Source of the DNA: Devosia indica
Lineage (GTDB): Bacteria > Pseudomonadota > Alphaproteobacteria > Rhizobiales > Devosiaceae
Reading direction: 5' to 3'
Assembly (NCBI RefSeq): GCF_003056405.1
Contig: NZ_PYVZ01000003.1
Location: forward strand, 62,001-126,000
Length of the DNA: 64,000 nt
The notes under the pieces: model-generated
What the model was told of the DNA's origin: nothing
Database searches by the model: none
What the model saw: the letters and a program-made list of their open reading frames with translations, nothing else
In this document: positions 1 through 9,913 of the stretch, piece after piece
How positions within the stretch are numbered: the stretch's first letter is position 1
How the letters are laid out: each line of letters opens with the position of its first letter
Made by a program: the position numbers and the translations under genes

Positions 1-184
1 CGGCGCCGGTCAGGTCGCGTGCGGTGCGCAGAATACCACCATCTTCGCGCATCAGCGCCTGGCGCATGGAGACGGCCTCTTCTGGAGTCGCAGGCGGGGT
101 GAACGCCTCCTGGGCAAATACGGTGGCAGCCCCGACGGCCACAAAGGCGGCGAATGCAAAGCTGGCAAGCTTGCGGTTGAGCAT
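1..184 (-). CDS. Cytochrome c' family protein, N-terminal part (cut by window edge)
   Basis: Only the first ~61 codons are inside the window. An ATG at 184 gives a signal peptide (basic MLNRK start, hydrophobic run, cleavage near TVFAQ), then a helix reading EEAVSMRQALMREDGG. That helix resembles the first helix of cytochrome c556/c' proteins, in which a methionine near this position can be the sixth haem ligand. The CxxCH haem site would lie beyond the window, so the family call is inference from the N-terminus alone. A periplasmic c-type cytochrome would need the ccm system found at 42.6-46.6 kb. The gene follows the FAH-family gene on the same strand after a ~106 bp gap. Confidence 0.5.
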   Translation of the reverse strand, partial: MLNRKLASFAFAAFVAVGAATVFAQEAFTPPATPEEAVSMRQALMREDGGILRTARDLTGA

Positions 185-290
185 CAATGGGTTCCCTCAA
201 ACAAGATGTGCACCGATCCGGGCCCCTCTTCCCGTTGAGCGCACGATTACATGGCTTTGTGACAGTCCCAACGGGCACACGTGAAAGTTA

Positions 291-1301
291 TCAACCAGCG
301 GCCAGCAACTCGACCGTCTGATCGATATCGCCGAAGACCGACTTCCCTTTTTCATCGACAGCGCCGATGCGTACCCTGTCGCCAGGTTTCAAAAACGGCG
401 TGCGGGCCCTGCCGTACTTGGCTTTTTCTGCCGTGCGCGCCTCGGCGATGCAGGCAAAGCCGATGCCATCGGATTTGAGCGGCAGGGTCTGATCGTGCGG
501 ATTGGACACTGTGCCGCCGCCAATAATGGTGCCGGCTGCCAAATTGCGGGTGCGTGCCGCCTCGACGATCAGATCGGCAAAATCGAAATGCATACCGATG
601 CCGGCATTGGGGCGCCCGTAAAGCTTGCCGTTGACTTCGATACGAATGGGCAGGTGCAGGCGATTGTCACGCCAGTCGGCGCCGAGACTGGACGGAGTCA
701 TGGCAATGGGCGCAAAGGCGGTGGACGGCTTGGCGTGGAAGAAGCCGAAGCCGTTCTGAAGATCATCAGCCACCAAACGGCGCAGCGACACATCATTGAG
801 TACGGTCACAAGGCGAATGGCGGACGCAGCCTGCTGGCGCGTTGCGCCCATGGGCACGGCCCCAATGATCACGCCGACTTCGCCCTCAAAATCAAGGGCC
901 AGATCCTCACTGGCGATAATAATGGGCGCCGTCGCGGCGGAAAGCGAATCGGAGCCGCCCTGATAGAGCAGCGGACGGATGGATTGCAGCTCTTCGTCCT
1001 TGCTGCCCTTGAGCGACCGGACGCGCTCCAGATGGCTCATATAGGCCGAACCATCAATCCACTGGTAGGCCCTGGGCAGAGGCGCATGTGCTGCCTTGGG
1101 GTCAAAGACCTGGCCGGCAATCTCGCCAGCATCAAGCTGGGCCGCCAGCGCCGTCAGGGCAGGCTCGGCGCGTCCCCATTCATCCATTGCGGCCTGGAGG
1201 TTGGGCGCGATGCGGCCCGCCGAAACGCATCTTTCTAGATCGCTGGAAACAACCACGAGCTGACCGTCAGGGCGGCCATTGCGCAGGGTGGCGAGTTTCA
1301 T
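291..1301 (-). CDS. Fumarylacetoacetate hydrolase (FAH) family protein
   Basis: A 336-residue protein with the FAH catalytic fold. Visible signatures are the metal-ligand stretch LDFEGEVGVIIG near residue 135, LNDVSLRR near 170, and the glycine-rich TIIGGGTVSNP near 260. The family hydrolyses or decarboxylates acylpyruvates using a divalent cation. Members of this length include fumarylacetoacetases of the shorter bacterial type as well as enzymes of other aromatic ring-cleavage routes, and the substrate cannot be told here because no neighbouring tyrosine or homogentisate genes are present. The start at 1301 gives MKLATLRNG, the usual N-terminus for this subgroup. Cytoplasmic enzyme expected. 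Confidence 0.85.
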   Translation of the reverse strand: MKLATLRNGRPDGQLVVVSSDLERCVSAGRIAPNLQAAMDEWGRAEPALTALAAQLDAGEIAGQVFDPKAAHAPLPRAYQWIDGSAYMSHLERVRSLKGSKDEELQSIRPLLYQGGSDSLSAATAPIIIASEDLALDFEGEVGVIIGAVPMGATRQQAASAIRLVTVLNDVSLRRLVADDLQNGFGFFHAKPSTAFAPIAMTPSSLGADWRDNRLHLPIRIEVNGKLYGRPNAGIGMHFDFADLIVEAARTRNLAAGTIIGGGTVSNPHDQTLPLKSDGIGFACIAEARTAEKAKYGRARTPFLKPGDRVRIGAVDEKGKSVFGDIDQTVELLAAG

Positions 1302-1499
1302 GCGATCTCTCCTTGAAGCTTGTGTTGCCCGGACGCGCTACCGCGGGGCAAATCATGTCGCTATAATGTTGCCACGGACGTTAAAGCATTATCCATGGCG
1401 TTAGAATCGGTTTGGCGCTTCAAGTCATTGATTTGCCGCGCGATCCAACAGGGGCCGTCAATCGCAAGTTGGTTTGGCCTCCGCAAACGGGAACATGGC

Positions 1500-2639
1500 G
1501 TGAATTTCACTTTGTCCGGGCTTCGCCCAATTGTCCTGCTGATCCTGACGACAATCGTCCTGGCGCTGGATGTCGAGGCAGCCCATGCACAGGCGGCCCA
1601 GTGCCAGCAATTGCAGTCAGCGCTGGCCCAGTTCGACCGCAATGGCGACTTCCGCCAGCTCGGCAGCAACTCCAACGCGGCGCGCCAGTTACAGCGCCAA
1701 GTGCAACAGGCGGAGAGCCGCTACATTCGTGAAGGCTGCAATGATGATGCCCGCGCCGGCCGCACGCTGAGCCGGAGTTGCCAGTTGATCGCGCGAGATG
1801 TGCTGAGCCTGAGGGACGACTACGCCCAGGTGAGCCAGTCGGTAGAGACAGCCAATGCGGTGGCCCAGCAGCGCGAGGCCATCCTTCAGGAAATGGCACG
1901 CTTTGGCTGCAATTCGGGATCCAATGCGACTTTTACGCGCGAGCGTCAGGATATTTTCGACCGGATTTTCGGCACGACGTCGGAGGGTGATTTCACCAAT
2001 GGCGATTTTATTGATGGCGGCGACTACTGGGGCTATCAGGGCTACAACACCGTGCGCACGGTATGCGTGCGCCTGAGTGACGGCTATTTCTGGCCGATCA
2101 GCTACGCGACCCTGCCCGAGTTCATTGGCAATGATGCCATCAGTTGTCAGCAGATGTGCCCGAATACGGTAGTGGAGCTCTACTACTACAACAATCCCGG
2201 CGAAGAGCCTGAACAGATGCGCAGCATCAATGGCGTGCCCTATGTTTCGCTGCCTACGGCCTTCGCCTATCGCAATGAGTTCGACAAGTCGGCCAGTTGC
2301 AGCGCCGCACCCACCGCCGATGGGTCGGTGACCGTGGTGGCCGCTGCAGATGGCAGCAATCGGGCCATGCTGGACATCAATGGGCTACGCATTCCCATGC
2401 CGTTGCGCGACCCAAGGGGCGTTACCCCGGTGCAGGCTGCCCCGGTGGAAGCCGTGGCGACTGTGGCCCTTGTCGATGTACCCCTGCCCAGACCGCGTCC
2501 GGCAGGGCCAGGAGAAATTGCCCGTCAGCCAAGTGCGCCAGCCGCGCCGGAACTGCGGATTGTCGAGCTTGGCGGGAAGAGTGTCAGGGTAGTCGGTCCA
2601 GACACGCCTTACGCCCGAGCAGGACAAGCAGGGACTTGA
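1500..2639 (+). CDS. Secreted DUF2865-domain protein
   Basis: The frame is open from 1320, but the GTG at 1500 is chosen because it places a clean signal peptide at the N-terminus (hydrophobic LRPIVLLILTTIVLAL, cleavage near AHAQ) behind a weak GGGA; an ATG at 1395 is the alternative. The mature part begins with a glutamine-rich coiled stretch, then the conserved block RTVCVRLSDGYFWPISY, a CxxxC pair (SCQQMCP) and YVSLPTAFAYR, the pattern of Pfam DUF2865, common in Hyphomicrobiales and of unknown function. The tail is proline-rich. Its last ~56 bases overlap the 3' end of gltX on the other strand. Confidence 0.75.
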   Translation: MNFTLSGLRPIVLLILTTIVLALDVEAAHAQAAQCQQLQSALAQFDRNGDFRQLGSNSNAARQLQRQVQQAESRYIREGCNDDARAGRTLSRSCQLIARDVLSLRDDYAQVSQSVETANAVAQQREAILQEMARFGCNSGSNATFTRERQDIFDRIFGTTSEGDFTNGDFIDGGDYWGYQGYNTVRTVCVRLSDGYFWPISYATLPEFIGNDAISCQQMCPNTVVELYYYNNPGEEPEQMRSINGVPYVSLPTAFAYRNEFDKSASCSAAPTADGSVTVVAAADGSNRAMLDINGLRIPMPLRDPRGVTPVQAAPVEAVATVALVDVPLPRPRPAGPGEIARQPSAPAAPELRIVELGGKSVRVVGPDTPYARAGQAGT

Positions 2640-3912
2640 GTTCTGGGCCGTCATGACGGCCCGTCAGCGCCATGCGGAGCGGCAGGAACAGACCCTTGCC
2701 CTTGCGTCCGGTACTCGCCTTGAGCGCATTCGTCCAATGGCTCCAGGTGGTCTCGTCCCAGGGTTCGGGGGGCAGCAGGGCCTTGGCCAATGCCAGGAAG
2801 TCACGGTCTTCGTCGGCAACAACTGGCTCGACTGGCCCGGTCAGCAGCTTGGACCATTCCACGATGTCAGGGAACTTGACGAGGTTCTCACGCAGCAGGG
2901 TCCACATGGCCTCGCCTTCCAGCCCCAAGGCGCTGAGGCGTGGCGCGGCGACAGCATAGGGCATCGCGTGCAGCAGGCGGGCGTTGAGCGTATCGAGTTC
3001 GGCTGGATCAAACCGGGCCGAGCCGTGCGAAATCATCGAAAAATCGAGCTTCTCGGCGATCGCATCAAGGCTGTCATAAGCCTCGACCGGCAGGCTGGTG
3101 CCGGTCAGGGTGGCAACAATGGCTATGGCCAGCGGTTCGTAGCCCTCTGCACGGAAATCGGCAATCGACTGGCTACCGAGGCGTTTTGAGAAGCCCTGTC
3201 CCTGTGCGTCGGTCAACAGGTTGTGGTGACCGAAGATTGGCGGCGCGGCACCCAGGGCCTCGAAGATTTCTATCTGGGTACCCGTGTTGGAGACATGGTC
3301 CTCGCCCCGGATGATATGGGTGATGCCCAGATCAATATCATCGACGACGGATGGCAGCGTGTAGAGATAAGACCCATCCGCACGGATAAGCACCGGATCT
3401 GACATGGATGCGGTGTTGACCGTCTGCGGACCCTTGATGAGATCATCGAACTGCACCGGCCGCCCATCGAGCTTGAAGCGCCAGTGTGGAGTGCGGCCTT
3501 CGGCCTCGAGCCGGGCACGATCTTCATCCGTGAGGCTCAGTGCAGCACGATCATAGATCGGCGGCTTGCCGAGCAAGCGCGCGCGGGCGCGCTTGCGGTC
3601 GAGTTCTTCCTCAGTTTCGTAACACGGATAGAGACGACCGGCCGCGATCAGACGATCGCGTGCGGCATCATAGAGCGCTGTGCGCTCGGACTGACGCACC
3701 AACAGGTCTGGCTGGATGCCGAGCCAGGACAGGTCCGCCTCGATGCCATCGGCAAATTCGCGGGTGGAGCGCGCGTGGTCGGTGTCATCCATGCGCAGCA
3801 CGAAGCGACCGCCATGGCGGCGGGCAAAGTACCAGTTGAGCAAGGCCGGGCGGGCATTGCCGAGATGAATGCGGCCAGTGGGAGACGGCGCCCAGCGAAC
3901 AACTACACTCAT
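2584..3912 (-). CDS. gltX: Glutamyl-tRNA synthetase
   Basis: A 442-residue class I aminoacyl-tRNA synthetase that charges tRNA with glutamate in the cytoplasm. The HIGH-type motif is present as PSPTGRIHLGN at residues ~10-20 and the KMSKS-type motif as FSKRLGS near residue 240; RMDDTDHARS is the usual second conserved block. Length fits the shorter of the two GltX forms found in many alphaproteobacteria, one of which can mischarge tRNA-Gln before amidation; which form this is cannot be settled here. The ATG at 3912 overlaps the nadE stop codon (ATGA), so it is probably translated with nadE. The 3' end runs ~56 bases into the convergent DUF2865 gene. Confidence 0.95.
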   Translation of the reverse strand: MSVVVRWAPSPTGRIHLGNARPALLNWYFARRHGGRFVLRMDDTDHARSTREFADGIEADLSWLGIQPDLLVRQSERTALYDAARDRLIAAGRLYPCYETEEELDRKRARARLLGKPPIYDRAALSLTDEDRARLEAEGRTPHWRFKLDGRPVQFDDLIKGPQTVNTASMSDPVLIRADGSYLYTLPSVVDDIDLGITHIIRGEDHVSNTGTQIEIFEALGAAPPIFGHHNLLTDAQGQGFSKRLGSQSIADFRAEGYEPLAIAIVATLTGTSLPVEAYDSLDAIAEKLDFSMISHGSARFDPAELDTLNARLLHAMPYAVAAPRLSALGLEGEAMWTLLRENLVKFPDIVEWSKLLTGPVEPVVADEDRDFLALAKALLPPEPWDETTWSHWTNALKASTGRKGKGLFLPLRMALTGRHDGPELKSLLVLLGRKACLDRLP

Positions 3913-5576
3913 CCGATGGTCCCATCCTTGTAGCCATTGGTGATGGGATATTTGCGACCTTGCCCGAAGGCGCGGGGCGTGATCTTCGGGCCCGGCGCTG
4001 ACTGGCGACGCTTGTATTCGGCAATGTTGAGCAGGCGTTCGATACGTTTGACGAGAGCCGCATCGTGGCCGCGCGCAACGATATCGCCCAGCGCCATTTC
4101 CTCCTCAACAAGACAGGTCAGAATGTCATCGAGCACCGGATAGGGTGGCAAGCTGTCCTGATCGGTCTGGTCCGGGCGCAATTCCGCGCTGGGCGCCTTG
4201 TCGATGATGGATTGAGGAATGACCTCCCCTGCCCTACCCAGGCAATCACCCGGCATGTTCTTGTTGCGCCAGGCGGCCAGGGCGTAAACATCCATCTTGA
4301 ACATGTCCTTGAGCGGATTATAGCCGCCATTCATGTCGCCATAGATGGTGGCGTAGCCAACGCCCATTTCGGACTTGTTGCCCGTGGTGAGCAGCATGGA
4401 GCCCAGCTTGTTCGAGACTGCCATTAGTATTGTGCCGCGCATGCGAGACTGAATGTTTTCCTCGGCTATGTCGATTGGCCGGTTGCCGAAAATGGGCTGC
4501 AATTCGTTGAGCGCGTTGTCGACAGGATCGCCTATGGCAACCACGTCATAGCGGACACCGAGCCTTTCGGCGCAATCCTTGGCATCACGCAGACTGGCCT
4601 CGGAGGTGTAGCGATAGGGCAGCATGATGGCGTGGACCTTCTCCGGCCCGAAGGCATCAGCGGCCATGGCGGCAACGACAGCGCTATCGATGCCGCCGGA
4701 AAGCCCCAGCACGACGTGGGAGAATCCGTTCTTTTGAACATAGTCGCGCAAGCCGAGTACGCAAGCGCGCCAGGGAGCTTCCTCGACCGAGGTCAGGTCC
4801 TCAATGCGGCCGTTGGTGCAGGTCCAGCCACTATCGCTCCGCGTCCAGTCCGAAACTATGAAATCCGGCTCGAAAGACCTGCCTTGCACGACGAGCTTGT
4901 CGCCCGGCTCCATGGCAAAGGAGGCGCCGTCAAAGACCAGCTCGTCCTGGCCACCGACCTGATTGAGATAGAGCATGGGCACGCCGTCTTCGGCAACGCG
5001 GGCGCGCACCAGGTCCTTGCGGATATGTTGCTTGTTGGTCCAGTAAGGCGATCCGTTGGGGCAGAGCATGATTTCGGCGCCGCGCATAGCCAAATGCTCG
5101 CAGACGGGCGTGTGCCAGACATCCTCGCAGATCGGAATACCCACCGAGACGCCCTTGATGGCAACGGGCAGCGGCAGCGGGCCGGCCTCGAAGTAGCGCT
5201 TTTCATAAAAGACGTCGCTGTTTGGCAGTTCGCGCTTGTAGCGGATGGCGATGATGTCGCCATGTTCGGCAACGAGGACCGCATTGTGCAGGCCCGTCAC
5301 ATCGAGCCAAATGGTGGGCAAAATGAGGACCACATCGGTGCCCTTCGTATCGGCTACCAGCGCGCGCGCGGCACCGATAGCGTCCTTGATGAACTGCTCC
5401 TTGAACAGCAGGTCGTCGGGAAAGTAGCCGGTGAGGAACAATTCGGACAACATCAGGATGTCGGCCCTCGCAGCCTTGGCGTCGTCCAATGCCTTGCGTG
5501 CGAGCGCAAGGTTTCCGGACAGGTCGCCCACCTTGGGATTGAGCTGGGCGAGCGCGATACGAAGCTGGTCGGTCAC
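3909..5576 (-). CDS. nadE: Glutamine-dependent NAD+ synthase
   Basis: Converts deamido-NAD+ to NAD+ with ATP and ammonia released from glutamine. The N-terminal nitrilase-like glutaminase domain shows the Glu-Lys-Cys triad regions SELFLTGYFPDD, YKRELPN and GIPICEDVWH. The C-terminal synthetase domain has the ATP-pyrophosphatase P-loop LGLSGGIDSAVVAAM near residue 300. The frame is open to 5636, but a GTG at 5576 gives the standard start VTDQLRIALAQLNP (555 residues) and drops an unlikely basic leader. No strong Shine-Dalgarno is seen. It lies 127 bp after the DAHP synthase gene and overlaps gltX by 4 bases. Confidence 0.94.
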   Translation of the reverse strand: MTDQLRIALAQLNPKVGDLSGNLALARKALDDAKAARADILMLSELFLTGYFPDDLLFKEQFIKDAIGAARALVADTKGTDVVLILPTIWLDVTGLHNAVLVAEHGDIIAIRYKRELPNSDVFYEKRYFEAGPLPLPVAIKGVSVGIPICEDVWHTPVCEHLAMRGAEIMLCPNGSPYWTNKQHIRKDLVRARVAEDGVPMLYLNQVGGQDELVFDGASFAMEPGDKLVVQGRSFEPDFIVSDWTRSDSGWTCTNGRIEDLTSVEEAPWRACVLGLRDYVQKNGFSHVVLGLSGGIDSAVVAAMAADAFGPEKVHAIMLPYRYTSEASLRDAKDCAERLGVRYDVVAIGDPVDNALNELQPIFGNRPIDIAEENIQSRMRGTILMAVSNKLGSMLLTTGNKSEMGVGYATIYGDMNGGYNPLKDMFKMDVYALAAWRNKNMPGDCLGRAGEVIPQSIIDKAPSAELRPDQTDQDSLPPYPVLDDILTCLVEEEMALGDIVARGHDAALVKRIERLLNIAEYKRRQSAPGPKITPRAFGQGRKYPITNGYKDGTIG

Positions 5577-5703
5577 TGGAAGCTGGCCTGGGTGCAAGGG
5601 ACAGGACCATCCGGCATGGCGCCGGATGCGGCGCAAGGATTAGCCGCTCACCCTGGCGAGGGCAAGCGGCGCAATCGGGAAGCGGCGATGCAGGCTGGGA
5701 AGA

Positions 5704-7080
5704 CTACTCGCCGGCCAGACGCTGCTGGCGTGGCGGCTTTTGCGCGTGCACTTCTTCGGCGACCAGGAACGCAAGTTCCAGCGCCTGGCTGGCGTTGAGG
5801 CGCGGGTCGCAATAGGTATTGTAGCGATCCGAAAGTGTTGCTTCGGTGACTGCCGAGACGCCGCCGACGCACTCGGTGACGTCGTCGCCGGTCATTTCGA
5901 TATGCACGCCGCCGGCGTAGCTGCCCATTTCGCGGTGCACTTCGAAGAAGTGCTTCACTTCTGCGAGCACGCGGTCGAACGGGCGGGTCTTGAAGCCTGT
6001 CGACGCCTTGATGGTGTTGCCGTGCATCGGGTCGCAGCACCAGACGACGGTGCGTCCAGCCTTCTGGACCGTTTCAATCAGGCGCGGCAGATGCTCATGC
6101 ACCTTGTCGGCCCCGAAGCGGGAAATCAAAGTAATGCGACCGGCCTCGTCGGTCGGATTGAGCCGGTCGAGCAGCCGCAGCAAATCGTCACTAGACAGGC
6201 TGGGGCCGCATTTGATGCCGATGGGATTGTGGATGCCGGCGAAATACTCGACATGGGCTTCGTCAGGGTCTCGGGTGCGATCGCCAATCCAGAGCATATG
6301 GCCCGAGGTGGCGTACCAGTCATTGGTTATCGAGTCCCGGCGGGTCAGCGATTCCTCGTAGCCGAGCAGCAGCGCCTCGTGGCTGGTGTAGAAGCTGGTC
6401 TGCTTGAGTGCCGGCGTATTGTCGGGATTGATGCCCAGGGCAGACATGAAGGTGATGGCATCGTCAATGCGTCGGGCCACTTCCTCGAAGCGCGCATCCC
6501 AGCTCGAGCCCTTCATAAAGCCCATGGTCCACTCGTGGATGCGAGTGAGTTCGGCATAGCCGCCCATTGAGAAGGCGCGGAGCAGGTTCAGAGTCGCCGC
6601 CGATTGGCGATAGGCCATCAGCAGACGGTTTGGATCGGGGACGCGCGATGTTTCGGTGAAAGCAATGTCATTGATGATGTCGCCGCGATAGGAGGGCAGT
6701 TCAAGGCCGTCGATGGTTTCGGTATCGGCCGAACGCGGCTTGGCGAACTGTCCCGCGACGCGGCCGACCTTGACCACGGGCTTGGATGCCCCATGAGTCA
6801 GGACCACCGCCATCTGCAGGAAAACGCGGAAGAAATCGCGAATATGATCAGCACCGTGCTCGGCAAAGCTCTCGGCGCAATCACCACCTTGGAGCAGGAA
6901 GGCCTCGCCACGCGCGACCGCCGCGAGCCGAGACTTGAGTTCACGCGCTTCCCCGGCAAAGACAAGCGGCGGGAAGGTTGCGAGCTGACGTTCAGCGTCC
7001 TGTAGGGCCGCTGGATCGGGATAAGCAGGCACCTGCCGGATCGGCTTGTCGCGCCAGGAACTGGGGGTCCAGGTGGTCAT
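5704..7080 (-). CDS. Class II 3-deoxy-7-phosphoheptulonate (DAHP) synthase
   Basis: First committed step of the shikimate pathway: phosphoenolpyruvate plus erythrose 4-phosphate gives DAHP. The 458-residue length and the start [20 protein letters not shown] are typical of the plant-like class II family. The metal-binding cysteine sits in [13 protein letters not shown] near residue 65, and conserved [22 protein letters not shown] and [10 protein letters not shown] blocks follow. Class II enzymes carry extra elements that can bind aromatic amino acid effectors; whether that applies here is not visible. Same strand as gor upstream and nadE downstream. Confidence 0.94.
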   Translation of the reverse strand: MTTWTPSSWRDKPIRQVPAYPDPAALQDAERQLATFPPLVFAGEARELKSRLAAVARGEAFLLQGGDCAESFAEHGADHIRDFFRVFLQMAVVLTHGASKPVVKVGRVAGQFAKPRSADTETIDGLELPSYRGDIINDIAFTETSRVPDPNRLLMAYRQSAATLNLLRAFSMGGYAELTRIHEWTMGFMKGSSWDARFEEVARRIDDAITFMSALGINPDNTPALKQTSFYTSHEALLLGYEESLTRRDSITNDWYATSGHMLWIGDRTRDPDEAHVEYFAGIHNPIGIKCGPSLSSDDLLRLLDRLNPTDEAGRITLISRFGADKVHEHLPRLIETVQKAGRTVVWCCDPMHGNTIKASTGFKTRPFDRVLAEVKHFFEVHREMGSYAGGVHIEMTGDDVTECVGGVSAVTEATLSDRYNTYCDPRLNASQALELAFLVAEEVHAQKPPRQQRLAGE

Positions 7081-7158
7081 AATCAGTCTCGCTTCGGGCC
7101 GGGCAGGATGAGTGAGGGCGATCTAGCAAGCCAGAGCGCCCCTGCCAAGCGGAAAGGG

Positions 7159-8532
7159 TCAGACGCGCTTGCAGTCGCGGTAGGAATAGCTGGGCGATTT
7201 GAAGGTCACCAGCTCTTCGGCGGCAGAGGGATGCAGGGCTATTGTGCGGTCGAAATCGGCCTTGCTGGCGCCCATGCTGACGGCGATGCCGACGAGCTGG
7301 ATCATTTCTGCGGCTCCTGGACCCAGAAGATGAACGCCGAGCACCTTGCCCTCATCCTTCTCGGTGATGAGCTTGATGACCATCCGCTCGGTGCGGTCCG
7401 AAAGCGTGTTCTGCATGGGGCGGAAGCGCGAGACATAGACATCGATATCACCATGGGTCGCAGCCTCGGCTTCCGTCAGACCGACGGTACCGATCTCCGG
7501 CTCGGCAAAGACCGCAGTCGGGATCAACGAGTGATCGACCTTGAGCGGATTGTCATTGAACACGGTCTCGGCGAAGTACCAGCCTTCGCGGATCGCCACC
7601 GGAGTCAGTTGGGCGCGCCCGGTGACGTCACCGACGGCGTAGATGGAGGGCACGGAAGACTGCGAATAGTCGTCAACAGCGATCGAGCCATGCTCGGTGA
7701 GCTTCACCCCAGCGGTTTCAAGACCGAGACCGTCGATATTGGGGCGGCGGCCAGTGGCGAACATGACGGCCCCGTAGGGAGCAGAGACGCCGTCGCTGAA
7801 CGTGGCCGTCACATCATCACCGGTCCTGGCCAGCGACTTGATGGTGGTCTGATAGATCAAGCGGATACCGCGCTCGGTGAGGCCCGCTTCCAGACCACGC
7901 CGCATATCCTCATCAAAGCCACGCAGGATGCAGTCACCTCGATGGATAATGGTAGTGTTGACACCCAGGCCGGCAAAGATGGTGGCGAACTCGACAGCGA
8001 TATAGCCCCCGCCCTCGATGAGGATGGAGTGCGGCAGCCTGGGCAGATCAAAGGCCTCGTTGGAGGTGATGCCGAATTCGGCGCCCGGAATATCGGGAAT
8101 GAAGGGCCGCGCGCCGGTGGCCACCAGAATAAATTTGGCGCTCAGTTCGCGCCCGTCGCGCACCAGACGAATGCCATTGGGACCAGTCACTTCGGCACGG
8201 TCGCGGATGATTTCGACACCGGGCTTTTCCAGATTGCTGACATAGGCGTGTTCGAGCCGCGTGATTTCCTTTTCCTTGGCGGCAACCAGGGTCGGCCAAT
8301 CAAAGCTGGCGTCGACCTGCCAGCCAAAGCTTTGTGCAATATCGAACTGGTCGCGGAAGCGCGCGGCATAGACATAGAGTTTCTTGGGCACGCAACCACG
8401 AATGACGCAGGTTCCGCCAACACGGAACTCTTCGACAATGGCCACCCTGGCGCCATAGGTCGCAGCCATGCGCGCCGCGCGGACGCCGCCGGAACCGGCG
8501 CCAATGACGATCAGATCATAGTCGAAATCCAT
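7159..8532 (-). CDS. gor: Glutathione-disulfide reductase
   Basis: FAD-dependent disulfide reductase that keeps glutathione reduced with NADPH. The FAD-binding GAGSGGVRAAR is near residue 12, the redox-active disulfide motif GGTCVIRGCVPKKL near 40-53, a second nucleotide-binding motif near 170-190, and the C-terminal catalytic HPSAAEELVT near 435. GGTCVxRGCVPKK rather than the GGTCLNxGCxPSK of lipoamide dehydrogenase supports the glutathione assignment. 457 residues is normal. An intrinsic terminator (8617-8644) separates it from the upstream rpiA unit, so its promoter should lie at about 8533-8616. Confidence 0.93.
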   Translation of the reverse strand: MDFDYDLIVIGAGSGGVRAARMAATYGARVAIVEEFRVGGTCVIRGCVPKKLYVYAARFRDQFDIAQSFGWQVDASFDWPTLVAAKEKEITRLEHAYVSNLEKPGVEIIRDRAEVTGPNGIRLVRDGRELSAKFILVATGARPFIPDIPGAEFGITSNEAFDLPRLPHSILIEGGGYIAVEFATIFAGLGVNTTIIHRGDCILRGFDEDMRRGLEAGLTERGIRLIYQTTIKSLARTGDDVTATFSDGVSAPYGAVMFATGRRPNIDGLGLETAGVKLTEHGSIAVDDYSQSSVPSIYAVGDVTGRAQLTPVAIREGWYFAETVFNDNPLKVDHSLIPTAVFAEPEIGTVGLTEAEAATHGDIDVYVSRFRPMQNTLSDRTERMVIKLITEKDEGKVLGVHLLGPGAAEMIQLVGIAVSMGASKADFDRTIALHPSAAEELVTFKSPSYSYRDCKRV

Positions 8533-8616
8533 TTCAGTCCCCTGCTCGGTTCAGCGCATCACAGCATGCCGGTCTTATATCGTCTAATGCCGATGAATAT
8601 AGTTCCGGCTTTGCAC

Positions 8617-8644
8617 AAAAAAAGACCCCGCACAAAGCGGGGTC
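8617..8644 (-). terminator. Intrinsic terminator after rpiA-DUF2059 unit
   Basis: Read on the minus strand, GACCCCGC and GCGGGGTC form an 8-bp perfect stem with a five-base loop, followed directly by seven T residues. It sits just downstream of the DUF2059 stop codon at 8667. Confidence 0.9.
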
Positions 8645-8666
8645 GATGTCTGGCAAGACCGGAGGA

Positions 8667-9194
8667 TCAGAGCTCGATGCCCTGATCGCGCAGCTCGGCG
8701 CGCACCTTGGCGAAAAATTCGGTGCGCAGATTGTTTGTATAAACCTGCAGCACGCGACGAACATCGGCATTCAGTTCGGAATTGGCGGTGGCCAGTTTCT
8801 GGCCGACCGGCGACTCGTAGAAGGCGACGATTTCTGTCAGTTCCTCAAGGGTGAAGTAGATTGCGTAAACGCGGGCAAACTGGTCGAGCAGCTCACCCTT
8901 GCGGCCGTTATAGGTCTTGATGACCTCGCCGATGGCGTCGCTGGTCTCTTCCTGGATTTCCGGATTCTGGGTGATGATCTGGCGCATCGTATCGATGCCC
9001 ATTTCCACAATTGTGGTTTCGAACACGGCGCCGCGGTCGGTCAGGTCAATATATTTACGCGCCATGGCAAGCTGCTCGGGCGCCACTTCCTGGGCGAAAG
9101 CCGGAACAGCCGAGCCAAAAGTACCGGCAACCAGTGCAGCCAGCGCCATCATCCTGGCACTGCGTGCCCAGTTTCCAATATTCCACAATGCCAT
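8667..9194 (-). CDS. Secreted DUF2059 protein
   Basis: The frame is open to 9275, but the ATG at 9194 gives a proper N-terminus with a signal peptide (MALWNIG, hydrophobic MMALAALVAGTFG, cleavage near AFAQE). The mature helical domain contains FTLEELTEIVAFYESPVGQK, the hallmark of Pfam DUF2059, a periplasmic family of unknown function. It starts 20 bp after the rpiA stop and ends before a strong terminator, so the two genes very likely form one transcript. The functional link to ribose phosphate isomerase, if any, is unknown. Confidence 0.85.
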   Translation of the reverse strand: MALWNIGNWARSARMMALAALVAGTFGSAVPAFAQEVAPEQLAMARKYIDLTDRGAVFETTIVEMGIDTMRQIITQNPEIQEETSDAIGEVIKTYNGRKGELLDQFARVYAIYFTLEELTEIVAFYESPVGQKLATANSELNADVRRVLQVYTNNLRTEFFAKVRAELRDQGIEL

Positions 9195-9214
9195 CTTGTC
9201 TCGTCCCACGCTGG

Positions 9215-9913
9215 TCAGTTGCCCTTGAGAAGTGTTTCTACGCCATTCGGCGTTGCCACATAAGCCTTGCGGCACATTTTCAGGAACAGTCCATGCTGGA
9301 CCACGCCCGGAATGTCCAGAAGCTCGTTTGAGAGGGCTTCTGGCTGCGAAATGCGGCCAAAAAATGCATCCAGGATGAGGTGCCCCCCATCGGTCAGGAA
9401 AGGTTCGCCATTGCCGGAGGTCCGCAATTTCAGCTCACCCTGGGCATGATGGTGCTTCATTATTGCCGCTATCGCATGTCGTGTCGCGCCCAGGCCGAAG
9501 CGGTTGACCTCAATGGGCAGAGGGAACCGACCAAGCGCGTCGACGATCTTGGAGCTGTCAGCAATCACGATCATGGCGTCAGACGCCGCCGCCACGATCT
9601 TCTCGCGCAGCAGCGCACCACCGCCTCCCTTGATAAGGTTGAGAGACGGATCGATTTCGTCTGCCCCATCAACAGTGAGGTCCAGGCGATCAAGGCTATC
9701 CAGATCGGTCAGGGGGATGCCGCATTCCCGGGCCTGCCGGGCGGTGGCTTCCGAGGTGGGAACGCCCACTATCTCCAAGCCCTGCGCCACGCGCTCGCCG
9801 AGCAGTTCCACGAAGTGCCGCGCCGTCGAACCGGTGCCCAGGCCCAGTTTCATGCCGGAGGTAATCTCGGCGACGGCCCGAGCCGCAGCCTCGCGCTTCA
9901 GCGCTTCGCTCAT
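9215..9913 (-). CDS. rpiA: Ribose-5-phosphate isomerase A
   Basis: Interconverts ribose 5-phosphate and ribulose 5-phosphate in the non-oxidative pentose phosphate pathway. The phosphate-binding loop [11 protein letters not shown] is near residue 24, the conserved DGADEID near 82 and [11 protein letters not shown] near 95, all standard for RpiA. Length (232 residues) and the ATG start [10 protein letters not shown] are normal. First gene of a two-gene unit with the DUF2059 gene. Confidence 0.96.
   Translation of the reverse strand: MSEALKREAAARAVAEITSGMKLGLGTGSTARHFVELLGERVAQGLEIVGVPTSEATARQARECGIPLTDLDSLDRLDLTVDGADEIDPSLNLIKGGGGALLREKIVAAASDAMIVIADSSKIVDALGRFPLPIEVNRFGLGATRHAIAAIMKHHHAQGELKLRTSGNGEPFLTDGGHLILDAFFGRISQPEALSNELLDIPGVVQHGLFLKMCRKAYVATPNGVETLLKGN

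Noticed and set aside
7108-8685. Long open frame (525 codons) on the plus strand opposite gor
   Set aside because: It is the antisense shadow of a highly GC-biased gene; the minus-strand translation has all glutathione reductase motifs and the plus-strand one has none.
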